Position numbers and translations under genes: made by a program
In this document: in pieces, positions 11,580 through 22,640 of the stretch
How the letters are laid out: every line of letters starts with the position of its first letter
Position numbering within the stretch: the first letter of the stretch is position 1
Notes under the pieces: model-generated
Told to the model about the DNA's origin: nothing
The model's database searches: none
Seen by the model: the letters and a program-made list of their open reading frames with translations, nothing else
Origin: Marsupella aquatica
Taxonomy: Eukaryota; Marchantiophyta
DNA: 64,000 nt
NCBI GenBank assembly: GCA_973895155.1
Contig: OZ316893.1
Location: forward strand, 11,780,001-11,844,000
Direction: 5' to 3'

Positions 11580-14540
11580 ACATTCAGTGATATCTACAAC
11601 TAAAATAAAGAAGCCACTACAGACTCATAAGAAGCCGCTTCTTTTCCTGAAATTGGACTTCACAAAAGCTTACGACCGGGTTGAACATTCGTTTCTGTGG
11701 TCGGTCCTCCGTGCCATGAACTTTTACGAAGGTGTGATCAAACTCATTAGGGGACTGGTTGAAGGCACTCAATCAAAGGTACACATCAACGGCAGATTCA
11801 CCGACCCTATCACACTTGGTAGAGGTGTCAGGCAAGGCTGCCCTCTCTCCTCCCTCCTTTTTGTTCTCACCACACAGCCGCTGATGGCCCTGATCCAGAG
11901 GAATTTACAGGATGGAAGCCTGAAAGGTCTGCCGATGGCAACGCCAAATTTGCCACCAACTTTTTGCGGATGACACGGGAATGTTTCTCGACGCCACCCT
12001 TCAAGAATTTCAAACTGCAAGAGACACTATACAGAGATAAGAAACCATGTCCGGAGCACTCCTCAACGTGAGTGAATCCAAGATCATTCCGCTTTTTCTG
12101 GTGGATGGATTGTATCCTGGGTGGCTCAATGACACTGGATGTAGAGTTGCTCAGCCTGGAGAAATCACTGAGTACTTGGGCTGCCCAATTGGGTACAAGG
12201 TCCGGCCATCGCATGCCACTGAATTTCTGTTAGGGAAAGTGAGGAAAAAACTCAATCACTGGACCAACTGTAGCTTAACTATGTCTGGGAGATTCATTCT
12301 CCTCAAGCATGTTGTGAGAGCCTTACCAGTTTACCATCTGATGACCATGGAGCTCCAGATCACAGGGTACAACGAGCTGGAAAAATTCTGTAGACTCTTT
12401 CTCTGGGGCACATCGTCTACCAAGGGGCAAAAGAAAGCGTTGATTGCATGGAAAGAGCTCACTGTCCCAAAAGATGTTGGAGGATTGGGCATCTTACCCT
12501 TCTCTGACATTGCACATGCCCTGAAGATGAGGCATTTATCCAAACTCATCCGCAAAGAGGATAAAGAATGGGTGAAGATGGCACACCTGATCATTGAAGC
12601 CGGGCTGAAGACCGCTCCCCGCAAAGAGGATAAAGAATGGGTGAAGATGGCACACCTGATCATTGAAGCCGGGCTGAAGACCGCTCCCCGCAAAGAGGAT
12701 AAAGAATGGGTGAAGATGGCACACCTGATCATTGAAGCCGGGCTGAAGACCGCTCCCCGCAAAAAGGAGAGACGTAGATGGAGTGCTAATGAAGCCATCT
12801 TGCTCTACGACAAGCTGGACATCTAAGGATCCGCCACCATCAGGGGATTACTACAAGGTTGGTATGCAAAATGTTCGCAGCTAACCTTTAACTTCGGAGT
12901 GGGAGAGCTCCCATACAGAACATCGACGGAGCAAATTGTTCTCCTCTACACCACAGGTAACCCAAGAGGATGGATTGGAACTACGGCGATACCTGGCCAA
13001 CGAGCTGGCCAACCGCAATATCAAGCGGATAGATGACCTGTGGGGGACACAATATGGATGGATGCAAGAGAATATCCTCAACAACAGAATCAGAAGCAAC
13101 CAACACAGGGGATACACTATATTCACTAGGTTCTACACCCTGGCTGCTTAAAGGATGCAGTGGTCTCAGCAATAGGAGACTGCATGACTGTGAAGGATGG
13201 AAGTGGAGCTAGCATGGGCGCAACCAGGGATGGATTTTTCCCAATAGAGTCTGGAAAAATTGCTCCCCGCCCACTCCTCTAGACACAACCAAACTGAAGA
13301 GACGATGGCGGCAACAAATTACAGTTACATAGTGGAGCAAACTGTGGAAGCTGTTATGGAAGGGATGGACTACACCAAATGTAAGGTTTTTCATTTGGAG
13401 ATTACTACACCACATGTGGGTTCTTCACCAACGGCAGAGGCAGCCATTGGAAGGTTTGCGACAGAAGCTGCTCCCGTTGCAAGTCCCACGTTGAAACTAC
13501 AGAACATCTGTTTTTTAGCTACTCTAAGGTCAATGAACGTTGGGGAGAAATACACCAATTGGTGCAAGGTGCTTCCGCCTTAGCCTCCCCACCCACTCAC
13601 TTTTCAAGGCTACCTCTAGAGCTATCATTAAACCACACCTGCACCTATAAAGGGCTACGGGTAACCCGTAGCTCTTATTGTAAAGAGAAATTGTTTAAGA
13701 ATGGACTTTGAGCTCCACAAAAGGTCCTGATTGCAAAACCGGTTTTTGGCAAGTATTCCACAAAAAGTGCTAGCCTTCCACCTTTTATGGTGAGTAGTGA
13801 GACATGGAATGAGGCTTTTATAGTGGCAGGTGTGGTTTAAGCAAAAGAGGAAGCCAGGCCCTATTGTGATGATTATGGAGCTATGCAGCAGCATCTGGAA
13901 GGAGAGGAATGCAGACATGTACTCCCAATTCCTTGGTCATCTCGGGGTGGGTGACCTTGCCGCATACGGAGGTCCACCTGAGATCCATGCTTAGCAACTG
14001 TAAATCTGGCAAGAACAAAAAAACAGATTATGACTGCCTTGGCACAACTTAACATTGCCCTGGCACCATGGGCTATGACTGACAGCCCCACTGCTCTTAA
14101 CCCTTTCAATGATGAAGATTGAAGACTTCAGCAAGCGGGGACAACAGCCCTGGAGGCGCTTACATAGGAAGATTTTTAGGAACAGATTTGGTCACCATGC
14201 TCAATACTTCGGAGCGTAGTCTGTTAATTTGCATTGCATCCAACACAATACCCAACCTTCCAGGATCCCTAAAGAGGCATTTCAGAGGAACCTTGAGAAA
14301 TTAGTCACCTTCAGGAACTACAGTAGGGGAGGAAACTTTAGACAGCATAACTGCAGGGGCATTTGGGAGGCTGACCTTGTGTGGCAGCCCTCTCTCTCTT
14401 GGCCTGATTAGATGGGGTTCTTTGGCTTTGCTGTGTGCTCCCGGGCGGCCGTCGTCCCCGGGGTCTCATCTGTGCTTTTTCTTGGTTTTCCCTGGTTTTG
14501 TGGGATCAAGTCTCAATGAAAAAAATATAAAATAAAAAGC
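11580..14540 (+). mobile_element. 5'-truncated plant LINE (L1 type), decayed
   Basis: The element starts inside ORF2. 11640-11960 encodes LINE reverse transcriptase: FLKLDFTKAYDRV (motif A), GRGVRQGCPLSSLLF (motif B). FADDTGMF (motif C) lies in another frame from ~11962, so there is a frameshift near 11950, then a TAA at ~12039. 12047-12826 continues through YLGCPIG, FLWG and GGLGILPF, typical thumb/connection motifs. After more breaks, a zf-RVT-like C-x2-C...ETTEHLFF region is traceable around 13450-13520 in mixed frames. The 3' end is an A-rich tail near 14516-14540 preceded by T/G-rich sequence. No endonuclease remains. It cannot be autonomous. Confidence 0.85.
12554..12760 (+). repeat. 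Exact 69-bp x3 tandem repeat inside the LINE ORF
   Basis: Three consecutive 69-base units (starts 12554, 12623, 12692) read identically by eye. Each encodes a 23-residue block beginning KEDKEWVKMAHLIIEAGLKT. The triplication keeps the reading frame. In a LINE that already carries a frameshift and stops, such uniformity points to a recent or homogenised expansion. Confidence 0.92.
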
Positions 14541-15290
14541 CCACCAAAAGTCGTCAGTAGTCCCTTTACAATTCAGATTTGGTGGGAACAAATCCTGACC
14601 ATTGGATTTATGTTAGGTTTAATTCTAGCCTTTTTTTAATTTAAATTTTTCAATAAAACCCATGAAACCCCCCGGGAAAGGGGGCCAAAAAGGCAACAAA
14701 GTTTAATTCTATCCTTTGATCAGCTAGAACTAAGTGTCCACCAAAGCGAATAGGACCTTAGGGTACTTAGGTGGTAATAATTATGAGGGGAGACCTAAGG
14801 GGTACAAGTTAAGTACACCTAAACTTTTTGGTACACATGCGTATATTTAATAGAGTTATTCAATCATTACATGTTAAAAGCATATGTATTTAAAAGAAAA
14901 TAGAGGTAGAATTAGGAATATGAAAAAACCTAAAATGGATTTATGAAATTGTGAAGAATAAATTTTCTAACGGGCGTGAAGTTAAGTAGTGTTTTCTTCA
15001 AAAAGCTAAAAACTAATTATTTAAGGGCCAAAACAAACTCATGGAAAACTGAGAACCAATCTTGATCCTTCATCCAATTTTATTTTTTGGATTTTGTCAG
15101 ATTTGTCTATGAACATCATTTAGAATAAATGTTTGTCCTTTAGCCTGCCCCACAGCTGCCTCATAAAAACATAATTAAACTCTATGATGTGATGACCACT
15201 ATCTCTCATTTTTATGTGCAGCGCACTTATTATGAACACCACCACAACAACTATGTAGTCATTCAAGATCACACATAACATGTGTGATCA
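14541..15290. other. Intergenic, no recognised gene
   Basis: AT-rich sequence after the LINE tail. Nothing with coding or RNA-gene character is visible. Confidence 0.4.
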
Positions 15291-15294
15291 CTAC

Positions 15295-15715
15295 ATCGTA
15301 AAGCGTATTTGTTTTTGCCTTGCCTTGATATCTTTTTCTAATCTTTACATATTTATTTCTTCTCAACATCTTTATCTTACCCTGATATTTTTTCTTTCCT
15401 TGAGATCTTTTATCACCTGGTTTGACATATTTTTCTTGCCTCAACATCTTATTTTTCTAATCTTGCCATCTTTTTCTCACATTCAGATCTTTTCCTCAAC
15501 CTGACATTTTTCCTCTCCTTGAGATCTTTCCTTCATCTTTACGTCTCTTTGTCACCTTACCATCTTTTCTCTCCTCGACATTTTTTCTCACCTCGACTTC
15601 TTTTTTTCACCTTGATATTTTGTTCTCATTGACATCTTTTTTCTTGCTTTTTTCACCTCAATATCTTTTCCTCACGTTGACATCTTTTCTCACCTCAACA
15701 TCTTTGTGCAACGTA
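15295..15715 (+). repeat. Degenerate pyrimidine-rich minisatellite
   Basis: A loose ~20-25-base unit of the type TTGACATCTTTTTCTCACC recurs many times with substitutions and small indels (CACCTCGACTTC, CACCTTGATATTTT, CACCTCAATATC and similar). One strand is almost purely pyrimidine outside the GA/ACA steps. No coding meaning. Confidence 0.75.
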
Positions 15716-16049
15716 AGGCATCAAGCTAGTTTGTAGTATTAATTTCACAAGGCTGTTTGGTTGGATATTGTTGAACATTGATAGTTTTGTCCAAAAGTAT
15801 CCTATCATTGAGCAGATCACCAATAATTACAACTTTAAGTCCATTCTTCCAGTAACTATATATATTGGTGACCTTCCATCTGAGTTTTTAGTTTAGTAAG
15901 AAGAATATATATTTGGCATTTAGGTCTTCAAGGTAGAGAAACTAACTGCTCTAAGAAATATCACATCGTATTAAATCAATCACACATGACATAGCCAACA
16001 ATGAAAGTACATGGTTCATCTTGTCTAGGCAATGCTTGTTGTTGAGAAA

Positions 16050-17100
16050 AGATGATATTCACAACGATGTCCGGGTGACCATGTTTTCTGGTAAGAGCAT
16101 GTTGACTCAATGAAGTTAACCTTGCATGCCCATAAATTCTACACTAAAACCAAAATGATAATTCTAGTAACAAGGGTAGTGGGTATTAAGAAAGGTTCAG
16201 GTAAACCTAATATACTGTTAAACCTACTTCACCATACTTGTAGACCAACACATCTTGAAAATTAGTTTTCTTACGATAAATGATCATAATATCTCTAAGA
16301 GAAAATGAAATAGGAATATCATCTTGACTCATATTCAGATCCATGACTTTAATAAAGGACAAAGATAATGCACTTTCACTCCTCTCGGTAAAACACTACT
16401 GGATAAACTATTGGTTTGTTAGAACTTATAATAGCAGCTGCAAACTGAGCTCCAAAATAATAGGTTAAAAATTTCCTCGTGGATGGCTTGTCTAAAATAT
16501 AGACTCTAATAAAGAAATGGGTTAAAAAGGGTAAGATTAAGGATATCTCTCTCTCTTGGATTCATGGTGGTTTTCTTGTTCCTTTGCTATCCGGGCCAAC
16601 GAACGCCCCACCTTTAAGTTTCCAAATAGACCTTATTCCCTAACGTCTCATCTAAAAGTCTACCACTCATTCTTTTGCTATCCGGGCCAAATGACGCCCC
16701 ACTACTATGTTCAAGATACGAAAAGCTTCACAATCGTGAATGATGAAAACTGAGGATTGTTGGGAGAGTGTCTCTCTCCACTTTATTTATAGTGTTCACC
16801 AAGAGGGCATGGATCAAGCCCAAACACTTGTATGAAGGCCAAGTGGCAACATATAAGGTACATGAGTGTGCTAGTACTATAGCCAAAAGATAGTGGAGCA
16901 ACTATACACTATACTATAGCTAGTGGAGTTATTGTAATCTATAGGTAGTGGAGCTATTGTAGTCCATACACTGTAGGTAATGGAGCTATTGTAGTCCGTA
17001 TCGTACACTGTAGCTAGTGGAGCTACTATAGTCCGTACACTATAGGTAGTGGAGTTACTATAGTCCGTACACTACAGCTAGTGGAGTTATTAAAGTCTAA
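16050..17100 (-). mobile_element. Unrecognised element, copy X: minisatellite promoter plus coding module
   Basis: Reading on the minus strand: a tandem array (17100-16865), conserved promoter-like DNA with TATAAATA (rc of 16780-16793) and CCATGCCCTCTTGG, then a coding module (about 16560-16060). The module translates in broken frames to pieces such as FNPFLY, IVYPVVFY and, after a stop, a second block (YRKKTNFQDVLVYKYGE). The same order occurs on the plus strand at 20440-21492, and the coding part alone recurs at 44697-45065. This copy has stops and no intact ORF. I do not recognise the protein. Confidence 0.65.
16865..17100 (-). repeat. Tandem array upstream of copy X promoter
   Basis: Units of the form TAGTGGAGCTATTGTAGTCC / ACACTATAGG recur about six times with variation over ~235 bases. 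The array lies just upstream, on the minus strand, of the conserved TATA-containing block. Confidence 0.75.
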
Positions 17101-17199
17101 ATCTTATAATCTAACTACTAAACTACTTAACTTATATAATCTATAATCTATTAAAATAAACAAATTTCTATATATTAAAATAAAATCACCATCGACAAG

Positions 17200-17475
17200 C
17201 CCATGATCCTCCAATGTATGAATAGTTGACACAAAGAGATACATGATTAACCTCAACTGAGGCTATGTCCATGGGAATACACAAGAAATTTACTGCACTC
17301 TAGGCCCATCAGCCATATTGGGTCTCTACAATGCAAGATCTCCCTATCTCTCAAATAGCTCTATATCAATGAGCCTAAGTTTTTTCTATCCAAGCAAACA
17401 TTGTTTGGGATATAGTGGGCAACCTAGTTAACTTAACCTAGTCTGCAACTAAGTTCAACCCTAACTACGGTGAAA
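17200..17475 (+). repeat. Dispersed repeat shared with 47260-47540
   Basis: Matching landmarks in order: GATACATGATT / GATACGTGATT, TCTCTCAAATAGCT / TCTCTCAAGTGCTT, CAATGAGCCTAAGTTT / CAATGAGCCTTAGTTT, and AAACATTGTTTGGGATATAGTG / AAACATTGCTTAGGATATAGTG. Divergence is appreciable. It is noncoding and probably a transposon fragment. Confidence 0.7.
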
Positions 17476-17774
17476 TATAAGCCCTGTGAAATATAAGCCC
17501 TGGCCTTGACAGTAAGTGCATGGGTGAACGGAGAGAAAGAACTCATGGAAATAGGAGAATGAATGTTTCCAATCTATGGCAGAGTCGACTGCCTGATTCA
17601 GTTTGGAGCAAGGAGAGAACTAAGCTAGGACTTAGAGAACTGAACTTGTTTGAAGGGATCATGGCTTATTTGAAGGAAGTCTGGCTGGTGCTTCTGTTCA
17701 GACCAGCCCTCCATTCTCACAAAAATATCTCCCTTCCATGTGTTCCTCTCTCTACTGCCGGTTGACCTTGGTAG

Positions 17775-17926
17775 CATTCAATTCCTGAGTTCAAAGAGCA
17801 GCCATTCTAATTTCAGAAATATCTCTATGGACTTGATCCTGCATTCAATTCCTGAAGTCCAAAGAGCAGCCATTCTAATTTCAGAAATATATCTATGGAC
17901 TTGATCCTGCATTCAATTCCTGAAGT
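17775..17926 (+). repeat. 67/68-bp tandem duplication
   Basis: Units starting CATTCAATTCCTGA at 17775, 17842 and 17910 (partial) share the internal AAAGAGCAGCCATTCTAATT block. Two full units and a partial third, almost identical. Confidence 0.9.
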
Positions 17927-19245
17927 TAAGGGCCACAGCTCAGATTTCTTGTCAATCACCCTAGCTGAGGAAATGGTCTTCTAGCTGTCCACGGTTGCCA
18001 CCTCAAAGTTCCCCTATAGAAGGTGCAAGTTGATTCCGCCTGAAGAGCCCCCTTGTTAGCAGTCGATGACTTCTCCTTTCTGTAAAATATTCTCTCTGAT
18101 TCAGAAATTTCAATCTTCTCTATTAATTTCCCTTCCAGTCTTTGCTTTCCCTTCGATCTCCTCCTTTAATTTGTGCTCCAGAATTTCCTCTTCTAGTTCA
18201 GGTCTTCTGATTCTCCTTGAGCCCAGCATTCCAGCCCAGTTCTTCTTACTTGATTTGGTGGAGTATTGGCTCTCCATTCAGCTGCAGCGTTGAGCTCCAT
18301 TCTCCCTTCAATTTCACTTTGATTTTTGCTCTATTGAATTCTGGGCTCGACACCTGGCCTTAGCTAGCTCTTTTACATTGTAACCCTGCCCTTTACAGAT
18401 GTAAATTTGTCCACCACGTTTCTCTACGCAGTTGAATTACCCCTTTGTATGCACAAAGAACATTCCTCCCTTTAAGTCTCCCTTTAAGTGCTACTTATGG
18501 CATTTAACATTAGCCATCTTCGCCTATAGCTCAAAATTCACTCATAAGGAAAAAAATTATTATGAACATACTCCTGGCTTTCCTAGCCCTAGGGCTTCCT
18601 AAAACAATTCTTAGAATTGATATATAACTAAACTTGGCTTTTTTATAATTGTTCAAAGTCTGCAATCCGTCATACCTCATAGCTACTTTTACAGAATTCG
18701 GACCACTCCCAAAAAGTATCTATAAGTCCAAAACTAGGTTTAGTAATTCTAAGGGATATTGTTAGGTATAGTAACACCATGGCTAGCCTTCAAAATACAT
18801 TTGTTGCTCTCTGGCTATTTTTCCTAGGTCCTGCAAGTTGGCTATTTTAAGTTTTGTTCCACTATAAATAGCTTCTAATTGAACAGTCGAAATGACTTGC
18901 ACTTTTACAAGGGTTCTCCAGGGCCTGCCTAGAACCTTCAGAAAAAATCTCAGCCTAAATTACAAACTCTAAGGATCTGATTACCTATCTAATCCACTAA
19001 TCCACTGTTAAGTTAACCGTGGTTTAAACTAATAAAACTTTTTTACTCTGCTGTACTGAAGAGAGTTTACTTCAGCTTCACTTCTACTTCTCACTCATTT
19101 ACAGGCATAATATGCTTACTTAGAACAAAAAAGAAAAAATCTAACCTAAAACTAATTTAACCCACTAATTGAGCAGCTCACAATACACAACTTGCCTAAT
19201 AAATGATACCTAACGTTAGTGTGCTTCACTTTATTTTCCATCACC
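17927..19245. other. Intergenic, no recognised gene
   Basis: Mostly T/C-rich sequence with short ORFs lacking any recognisable domain. Confidence 0.4.
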
Positions 19246-19249
19246 TGGT

Positions 19250-19790
19250 TTACAGCTCAAGGTGGAGCGCACTCTATTATTACAATGAAGCTTCACATTC
19301 CCCTATTGTAATCTCATTTCAATGATAAGTCTATCCAACCGAATTACTTCCACTATTGTAACATGCTCTATTTTTGTAGTAGACTACGCTAAGTATGCAC
19401 TTTTGCAAAATAGATCTCCAACCTATGCATTCATTGCCAAGTGTGAACACATACCCTGTTGTTGATCTCTTTGATCTGATCCAAATCTTGTCCATAGTTA
19501 GAATCTACATAGTCAATCAATGATCTAGCATTTTTTGCATTTGCATCAAACAAATGATACACGATACCCTTCAAGTACCTGATAATCTATGTCAGTGCTT
19601 CCCAATGTACCTTCTATGAATTTGACATGAAATTGCTCACCTTGCCCATAGCCACATACATGTGGCAAGATCAGGTCTAGTGCAAGTCATCAAATACATG
19701 AGACAACCTTCTCATAAGGAACCCTTGACATTATATAGCCCCTTTTCTGTCGCATCTATAGGAAAGAAAGCTGAATGATGACAACTTGAA
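19250..19790 (-). pseudogene. Ty1/copia RT-RNase H fragment (minus strand)
   Basis: On the minus strand the translated pieces are MSRVPYEKVVSC, CTRPDLAT, RRYIGKH, then RSTTGYVFTLGNECIGWRS and LQKC. This is the well-known order of copia pol from the end of RT through RNase H (VPYxxAVG...CTRPD...RSTTGYVF). Several stops and frameshifts interrupt it, and neither integrase nor LTRs are visible. Confidence 0.8.
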
Positions 19791-20439
19791 GTGTGCAGCA
19801 GTCGTGAAACGTGACTACCTTAACACTTAGCTCTGACATCACTGACTCTGACGCCGAGCTCCCTTATGGTCCAGGCCTGGAACGTCCATCCGGGGAGGAC
19901 TCAAAATGGGGAGACTTATGGGCAATGGGGCGTGGCATTGGCGAAGGCAAGGCGCTAAGTCGGTGACACACATTAAGGACTTAGACTAGCTGACAGCTGG
20001 TCGAGTCAAGGAGAAAGGGCCGGACTCAAGGTCGATCGTCTGGACCCCTGAACAGACTTTAATTTCTGAGGGCTTGAGTGAGAGCACCTCTTGGGTCCAA
20101 GGCTAATGGAGTTTACTCCATGGGCAATGAACGCTTGGGGGATGAGTTACGGCCCGATCTGGGTTTGGCCGATCGGGGGTCTCGGGCAAAGAGGGGATCT
20201 GGGGGCCTAGGCATGAGCACTGGGTTGGCCCGATCACAATGGGCTAAGGCACTCTGCTTACGGACGCCTAACTAGAAAGTTATGGGCATTGTCAATTGAT
20301 GGCGCGCTGTCGTGGGGATTCCTTTTAGAAGGCAAGAATCCATATTATGTTATTTGAGTTTATGTGAAGAAGGTTTTACTTAAAAGCTTCATAGTAGTAC
20401 TATTAGAGCATATATGCTACATTCTATATGTAGTATGTA
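19791..20439. other. GC-richer relic sequence without recognisable gene
   Basis: 19830-20330 is clearly more GC-rich than its surroundings, with fragments such as GGCCCGATCTGGG, and may be decayed LTR or gag sequence. An 80-codon ORF here shows no motif. Confidence 0.3.
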
Positions 20440-20449
20440 CATTTTACAA

Positions 20450-20700
20450 TGGTACACAGTAGTTCCACCATTTACGCATAGTAGTTTTACAAACTAGATG
20501 CATAGTAATTCCACCAACTACGCATAGTAGTTGCACCAATTACGCATAGTATTTTCACCAACTACGCATAGTAGTTGTACCAATTACGTATAGTAGTTTC
20601 ACCAACTACACATAGTAGTTGCACCAATTACGTATAGTAGTTCCACCAATTACGCGTAATAATTCCACCAACTACGCACGATAGTTCCACCAACTATGAA
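20450..20700 (+). repeat. ~21-bp tandem array upstream of copy Y promoter
   Basis: About eleven units of the form ACCAACTACGCATAGTAGTT, alternating with ACCAATTACGTATAGTAGTT variants. The core CATAGTAG / CTACTATG is nearly palindromic. Confidence 0.85.
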
Positions 20701-20800
20701 TAGTACTAGCACACTTATAGGTGCTTGATGCTTGCCACTTGGCTTCCATCCAAGGGTCAAGGCATCGATCCATGCCCTCTTGGAAAACACAAAGGGGCAC

Positions 20801-20808
20801 TATAAATA
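20801..20808 (+). promoter_or_regulatory. TATA box of copy Y
   Basis: TATAAATA in a block conserved with copy X (reverse complement at about 16780-16793), about 100 bases downstream of the tandem array and 214 bases upstream of an ATG. Conservation between two diverged copies supports function in the element. Confidence 0.5.
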
Positions 20809-21021
20809 AAGTGAAGAGGAGCACACTCTCCTCATTCGCATTTATTTGATCTATCGTGTTGGACTCGCAACACTGTAAGGAACTCTTCCCCTCTTGTGCA
20901 CATGTCTTGTTTATTATTTACCTCCATGCTTGGGTACTAACTTGATTGTTAGCCTTAGAACTATTTTATATTTTATGTTTATTAGTCTTGAGATCAATTT
21001 AGTGTGCTTGTAATAAATAAT

Positions 21022-21492
21022 ATGATAAATGGAGTACCTAGAGTTTATCCTCCACCTGCTGTGCCATTTGTCAATCCTTTCTTAATTAGAATTCATTGTC
21101 TTAGCAAGCATACCATGAGAATGCATCTTCTTTATCATTTTGGGTTTGAGTTAATGGAAACAGTTATGAATAGCGATGCACCATTTGTATACCCGATTGT
21201 TGTTTATGGAAATGAATGGAATGTAACTATTTTTATTTTATATTAGATGGATTTTAATAGACAATCCGTAAATATACCGGAGTTAGATTTGAATAGGCTT
21301 CCTAATAATGTGTCTGATTTTCCTTCATCTATTGACATTAGAGTGGTATGCCGTAAGAAGGTTGATTGTAGAGATGTTTTAGTTAGAAAGTATGGAGATG
21401 AAAGATACAATGTTATGCTTAGGATGCCAGAGCCTGTGATTATATCATCTATGGTAAATCTTAAGATCATAGTCTTTGTTTTCTATAATTGA
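21022..21492 (+). CDS. Unrecognised two-part ORF of copy Y
   Basis: ATG at 21022 opens a frame to TAG at 21244; the next codon is ATG (21247), opening a second frame to TGA at 21492. Part 1 contains VPFVNPFLIRIHCL and FVYPIVVYGNEWNV. Part 2 contains MDFNRQSVNIPEL and CRKKVDCRDVLVRKYGDE. Both parts, including the position of the break between them, have relatives in copies X and Z. The break may therefore be an old stop, a readthrough point, or an intron edge. No domain is recognised; both parts are soluble-looking and without signal peptide. Confidence 0.4.
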
Positions 21493-22640
21493 CTTATCTA
21501 ATTGTAGGATTCGTTGGAAATTGCAATCTATGACTTGACTTGGGAAGTAAGTTATGTGGAAAGAGGATAGGCTGATTCGAGGCTTAGTGTGAGGAAGCCG
21601 CTCATCATAGAGTGGGACAGAGGCTGTGAGAGATATTTTAGAGGATAACGGTGAGAGAAATTGATCGACAAAGGGGATCGCAAGGGTAATGTGAGGTGAG
21701 AAAAGACGTATTTTGGAAAGGTTTCTTCCAAGATAGGAAAAACAAGAGCTCGGTGCTTCCCAAGAACTAAAGATTCCCCCGACAGCGCCCAGGCATGTGG
21801 GTTGGGGTCCAGGTGGGGGGCCAAAATTTGGGGACCAAAGTTGGTCCGGGGGTGGCAGGTCTCCAAAAGCATATATGAGGGGAGTGGTGTCTCCCTGGGT
21901 GCTAAGGGCAAGCCAAAGTCGTGGGCCACGGCGGTCGCGACACAAAGGGAAAGCGCCAAATGCAAACGACAATATATTCCCAACGGGAAGTCCGTTGGAG
22001 GATTTCTTGGGTGCATTGGAAAATTCTCAAGGAGGGCTACATCCTATAGAGCTCAGCTGGGTCTAGGGATGCCATAAGTTCTTGGGGTTTGTAGGGGGCT
22101 ATCTTGCCCACTTGCCAAATCCTATCCAAATAGCAGCCAAGCCGCGGTTAGTCTCTAAATGGAGCTTACATTGGGGAGGCAAGGCCAAGTAGGCATGAAG
22201 GTTGAGTTCCAAGGGCACTTGGTTCCTAGACCATCAGTGGGGCAAGAACCGGGAGTTGGTTGCTAGAGTTTGGGCCATTCTGGTCCCGGTGTCCCTAAAA
22301 CTAATGATTCTGCGAGTTCCCCAGTATGGTCGCCACTTATGTCCGGGGACCAGTTTAAAGCGGTATAAAAGAAGACTTTTAATGTTTTAGGGACTCAGAT
22401 TTATCATAGTATTTTCTTAGGTTGGTTTAGTTTTCTTAATCCTAATCAGTTTCCATTTTTAATACGAAATTATACTAAATTATTCTTACTTTTAAAACGC
22501 TAAGCCTTCACTTTCAACTAAATTCAACTCATCATTTTCTTCTCCACATCAACCAAGCATTTTAATCATAATAGCATCTCATTATTACCATCACAACAAA
22601 AGAATCCAAACTCATCATTTCATTTCATTTATTCTCAAAA
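21493..22640. other. Relic sequence without recognised gene
   Basis: 21590-22330 is GC-rich with overlapping ORFs on both strands and no motif that I recognise, possibly old LTR or gag sequence. The rest is AT-rich. Confidence 0.3.

Larger units (their letters stand above)
20440..21492 (+). mobile_element. Unrecognised element, copy Y: minisatellite promoter plus coding module
   Basis: A tandem array (20450-20700) is followed by a block matching copy X in reverse: GTACTAGCACACTTATAGG, TTGCCACTTGGC, CCATGCCCTCTTGG and CACTATAAATAAAGTG with TATA at 20801. A coding module starts 200 bases later. I call it mobile because the same order recurs on the other strand at 16050-17100. No transposase, RT or capsid motif is visible, so the class is unknown. 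LTR plus leader of a retroelement, or the promoter and first gene of a DNA element, are both possible. Confidence 0.6.

Noticed and set aside
12331-12798. 155-codon minus-strand ORF with three identical repeats
   Set aside because: Antisense reading of the LINE ORF2 triplication; the plus strand has the recognisable RT sequence.
13668-13690. Perfect palindrome GCTACGGGTAACCCGTAGC as a regulatory hairpin or terminator
   Set aside because: It lies within decayed LINE sequence and its stem is only 8 bp; no regulatory context.
15295-15715. CRISPR-like regular array
   Set aside because: Units are contiguous and degenerate, with no unique spacers, in a plant nuclear context.
20450-20700. CRISPR-like array or centromeric satellite
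   Set aside because: Units are ~21 bp without spacers, and there are only about eleven; position before a TATA box conserved with another copy fits an element promoter array.
21445-22016. Two overlapping minus-strand ORFs of 154-175 codons
   Set aside because: Pro/Ser/Leu-rich readings of GC-biased sequence without motifs; the two frames overlap each other and a plus-strand ORF.
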